Made by a program: the position numbers and the translations under genes. From JAUYQR01 sp031415015 (GTDB lineage: Bacteria > Pseudomonadota > Alphaproteobacteria > Rhodobacterales > Rhodobacteraceae), in NCBI GenBank assembly GCA_031415015.1, contig JANOQT010000164.1, positions 1 to 43,666 on the forward strand: a DNA stretch of 43,666 bases, in the 5' to 3' direction. The notes beneath the pieces were generated by a model, which was given only the letters and a program-made list of their open reading frames with translations, ran no database searches and was not told the DNA's origin. This document shows positions 42,448 through 43,666 of this stretch, in pieces (positions within the stretch are counted from its first letter, which is position 1; each line of letters opens with the position of its first letter).

Positions 42448-43056
42448 TCAGGGTTTGTCCTCGGGCGGTTCGATCAAATAGCGGCTCAGCATTCCGATCT
42501 GCACCATCAGAAAGACAAACAGCGCAACCGGCATTCCAAAGGTCTCCAGCTTGACCCAAAGGTCGGTCGATTGTGTTCGCCAGATCACCTCATTGGCGAT
42601 CGCAAGGGCCGCGAACATCAGCGCAAGCCGCTTGGTCAGGATCATCCAACCCTCTGGTTGCATTGGCAAAGCCTCGGCCATGACCCATTGCAACCAGCTT
42701 TTCCCCCGCATCAGCCCGATCCCCAGCAGAACCGCAAAGGTGCCGTAGACGATGGTCGTCTTCATCTTGAAAAAGCGCTCGTCATTGAACCATGCGGTCA
42801 GTCCGCCAAAGAAGATCACCATGATCCCCACGAAAATCTGCATTCGGCTCAGCTCTCCGGTCAGCCACCACAGCGCGGCAATTGAGGCCAGAAGGATCGG
42901 CACGAAGATCAGCGCCGCCACAATAAAGCCAGAATACTCCGTCCCCCCGAACAGGTATTTTTCGTCCTTCATCCACATGTAGATCGCAAAGAACACCAGC
43001 GTCGGGCCCAGTTCCAGCACCTGCTTCATCACCGGATTGATCTTGCCGTCCACCAT
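42448..43056 (-). CDS. yciB: Inner membrane-spanning septation protein YciB (IspZ)
   Basis: 202 aa, about five membrane helices. The family shows GPTLVFF near the start, WWLTGELSRMQIFVG, GGLTAWFNDERFFKMKTTIVYGTFAVLLGIGL and WLKLE-like C-terminal parts, all visible here. YciB helps keep envelope integrity and cell division at the septum. The ATG is at 43056, four nucleotides after the stop of the upstream EamA gene, so the two are one operon. The downstream membrane-protein gene may be in it too. Confidence 0.9.
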   Translation of the reverse strand: MVDGKINPVMKQVLELGPTLVFFAIYMWMKDEKYLFGGTEYSGFIVAALIFVPILLASIAALWWLTGELSRMQIFVGIMVIFFGGLTAWFNDERFFKMKTTIVYGTFAVLLGIGLMRGKSWLQWVMAEALPMQPEGWMILTKRLALMFAALAIANEVIWRTQSTDLWVKLETFGMPVALFVFLMVQIGMLSRYLIEPPEDKP

Positions 43057-43060
43057 CGCT

Positions 43061-43666
43061 TTATCCCGCCTGTACCATCACCGCGCCCAGCGCGACCGCC
43101 GCCATCAAGGCCGCCCGCAGGCGACCCACCGTTTCGCCCAGCACCAGCCAGCCGATCAACGCCGCGAAGATCGTAGAGGTTTCACGCAGCGCCGCAACCT
43201 CGCCCACCTTGCCGATCCGGGTGCCCAGCATGACGCCGCCGAAACTGACAAAGGCCACCAGCGCGCCAACAAACCCACGCAGCATCAGGGCCCGCGCCTC
43301 GCCCGTAACACTCAGCGATCCGCGCAGCAACCTTGCGCCGACCAGAACCGGGAAATCCAGCGCGGTGATGAAAAAGAACCACGCCAGAAAGGTAAACGGG
43401 TCCGGCGTCAACCGGATTCCCCAAGCATCATATGTCGTGTAGACCGCAACCAGCAGTCCGCCCGCAAAGGCCCAGGCCAATCCCGACCGCAGCGCCGTTC
43501 CGTCCACCGCAGCGCCACGCAGGTTCACCCCCGCCAGCCCCAGGATCGCCCCCGACAGAATCGCCACCCCCAACCATTGCAGCGGGCCGTAATGCTCGCC
43601 CAGAAACAGCGCCGCAAAGGCCAATGTGATCAGCGGACCACTTCCCCGCACCACCGGATAGACCAC
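43061..43666 (-). CDS. EamA/DMT-family transporter, N-terminus outside the window
   Basis: 201 aa visible; the frame runs off the right edge, and the stop is TAA at 43063-43061. About seven hydrophobic helices; a first-half GSGPLITLAFAALFLGEHYGPLQWLGVAILSGAILG and a second-half RETSTIFAALIGWLVLGETVGRLRAALMAAVALGAVMV repeat the EamA unit, so most of the ten-helix carrier is here and the first helices are missing. Substrate unknown. It ends 4 nt before yciB, which suggests a shared transcript. Confidence 0.82.
   Translation of the reverse strand: MVYPVVRGSGPLITLAFAALFLGEHYGPLQWLGVAILSGAILGLAGVNLRGAAVDGTALRSGLAWAFAGGLLVAVYTTYDAWGIRLTPDPFTFLAWFFFITALDFPVLVGARLLRGSLSVTGEARALMLRGFVGALVAFVSFGGVMLGTRIGKVGEVAALRETSTIFAALIGWLVLGETVGRLRAALMAAVALGAVMVQAG

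Overview
The window looks like core chromosome of an alphaproteobacterium of the order Rhodobacterales (Rhodobacteraceae, close to Rhodobacter, Paracoccus, Gemmobacter or Tabrizicola). The signs are GC-rich coding with strong third-position G/C bias, a cytochrome c550/c2-type gene beside a ctaD that stands apart from the other oxidase subunits, a SAM-II riboswitch ahead of metZ, a textbook CtrA box, and a glyQ...glyS operon with two extra genes inserted. I see 41 protein genes. One is cut by the right edge and one is frameshifted. There is no tRNA, rRNA, IS element, prophage or CRISPR array.

Layout. (1) 1-7150: secreted peptidoglycan-binding protein (-), lipB, cytochrome c, ctaD, then a lower-GC lone hypothetical gene with a HEPN-like motif and two small membrane-protein genes. 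(2) 7160-14410: yqeY (-), carA, a CtrA-box-headed cellulose-synthase-like glycosyltransferase with a GspE/MshEN-like N-terminal domain, a GntR/FCD regulator (-), HAD phosphatase, small membrane protein, UbiH-type hydroxylase, and a tiny secreted protein. (3) 14440-19870: class-V aminotransferase plus enolase-superfamily operon (-), two overlapping Lrp/AsnC regulators (-) divergent from ilvC, and a secreted hypothetical protein. (4) 19870-24870: an SDR, then a minus-strand run sleB-like, folB, folP, glmM. (5) 25050-31970: minus-strand operon glyQ, small membrane-anchored protein, FkbM methyltransferase, glyS and a PPDK-like protein. (6) 32370-43666: SPOR/PG-binding/protease-like secreted protein, trkH (-), folE2 (-), frameshifted SGNH-esterase-like gene (-), SAM-II-controlled metZ (-), alpha/beta hydrolase, TPR protein, and three membrane-protein genes (-) including yciB and a partial EamA transporter.

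Functional links. Three folate genes (folE2, folB, folP) and glmM connect pterin/folate and cell-wall precursor synthesis; folP and glmM overlap by 4 nt. The glyQ-glyS operon is tightly coupled by 4-nt overlaps. ilvC is probably controlled by the divergent Lrp pair through an AT-rich palindrome between them. metZ is controlled by a SAM-II aptamer followed by an intrinsic terminator.

Most interesting signals: five copies of a short palindromic element at gene 3' ends (one supplies a stop codon); a PPDK-like protein whose ATP-grasp residues look lost while its phospho-His and PEP domains are intact; a probable pseudo-protease; a CtrA-box-linked glycosyltransferase with a possible c-di-GMP sensor domain; and the HEPN-like orphan. 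I found no clear multi-gene novel system. The window is mainly conserved housekeeping chromosome with these local oddities.
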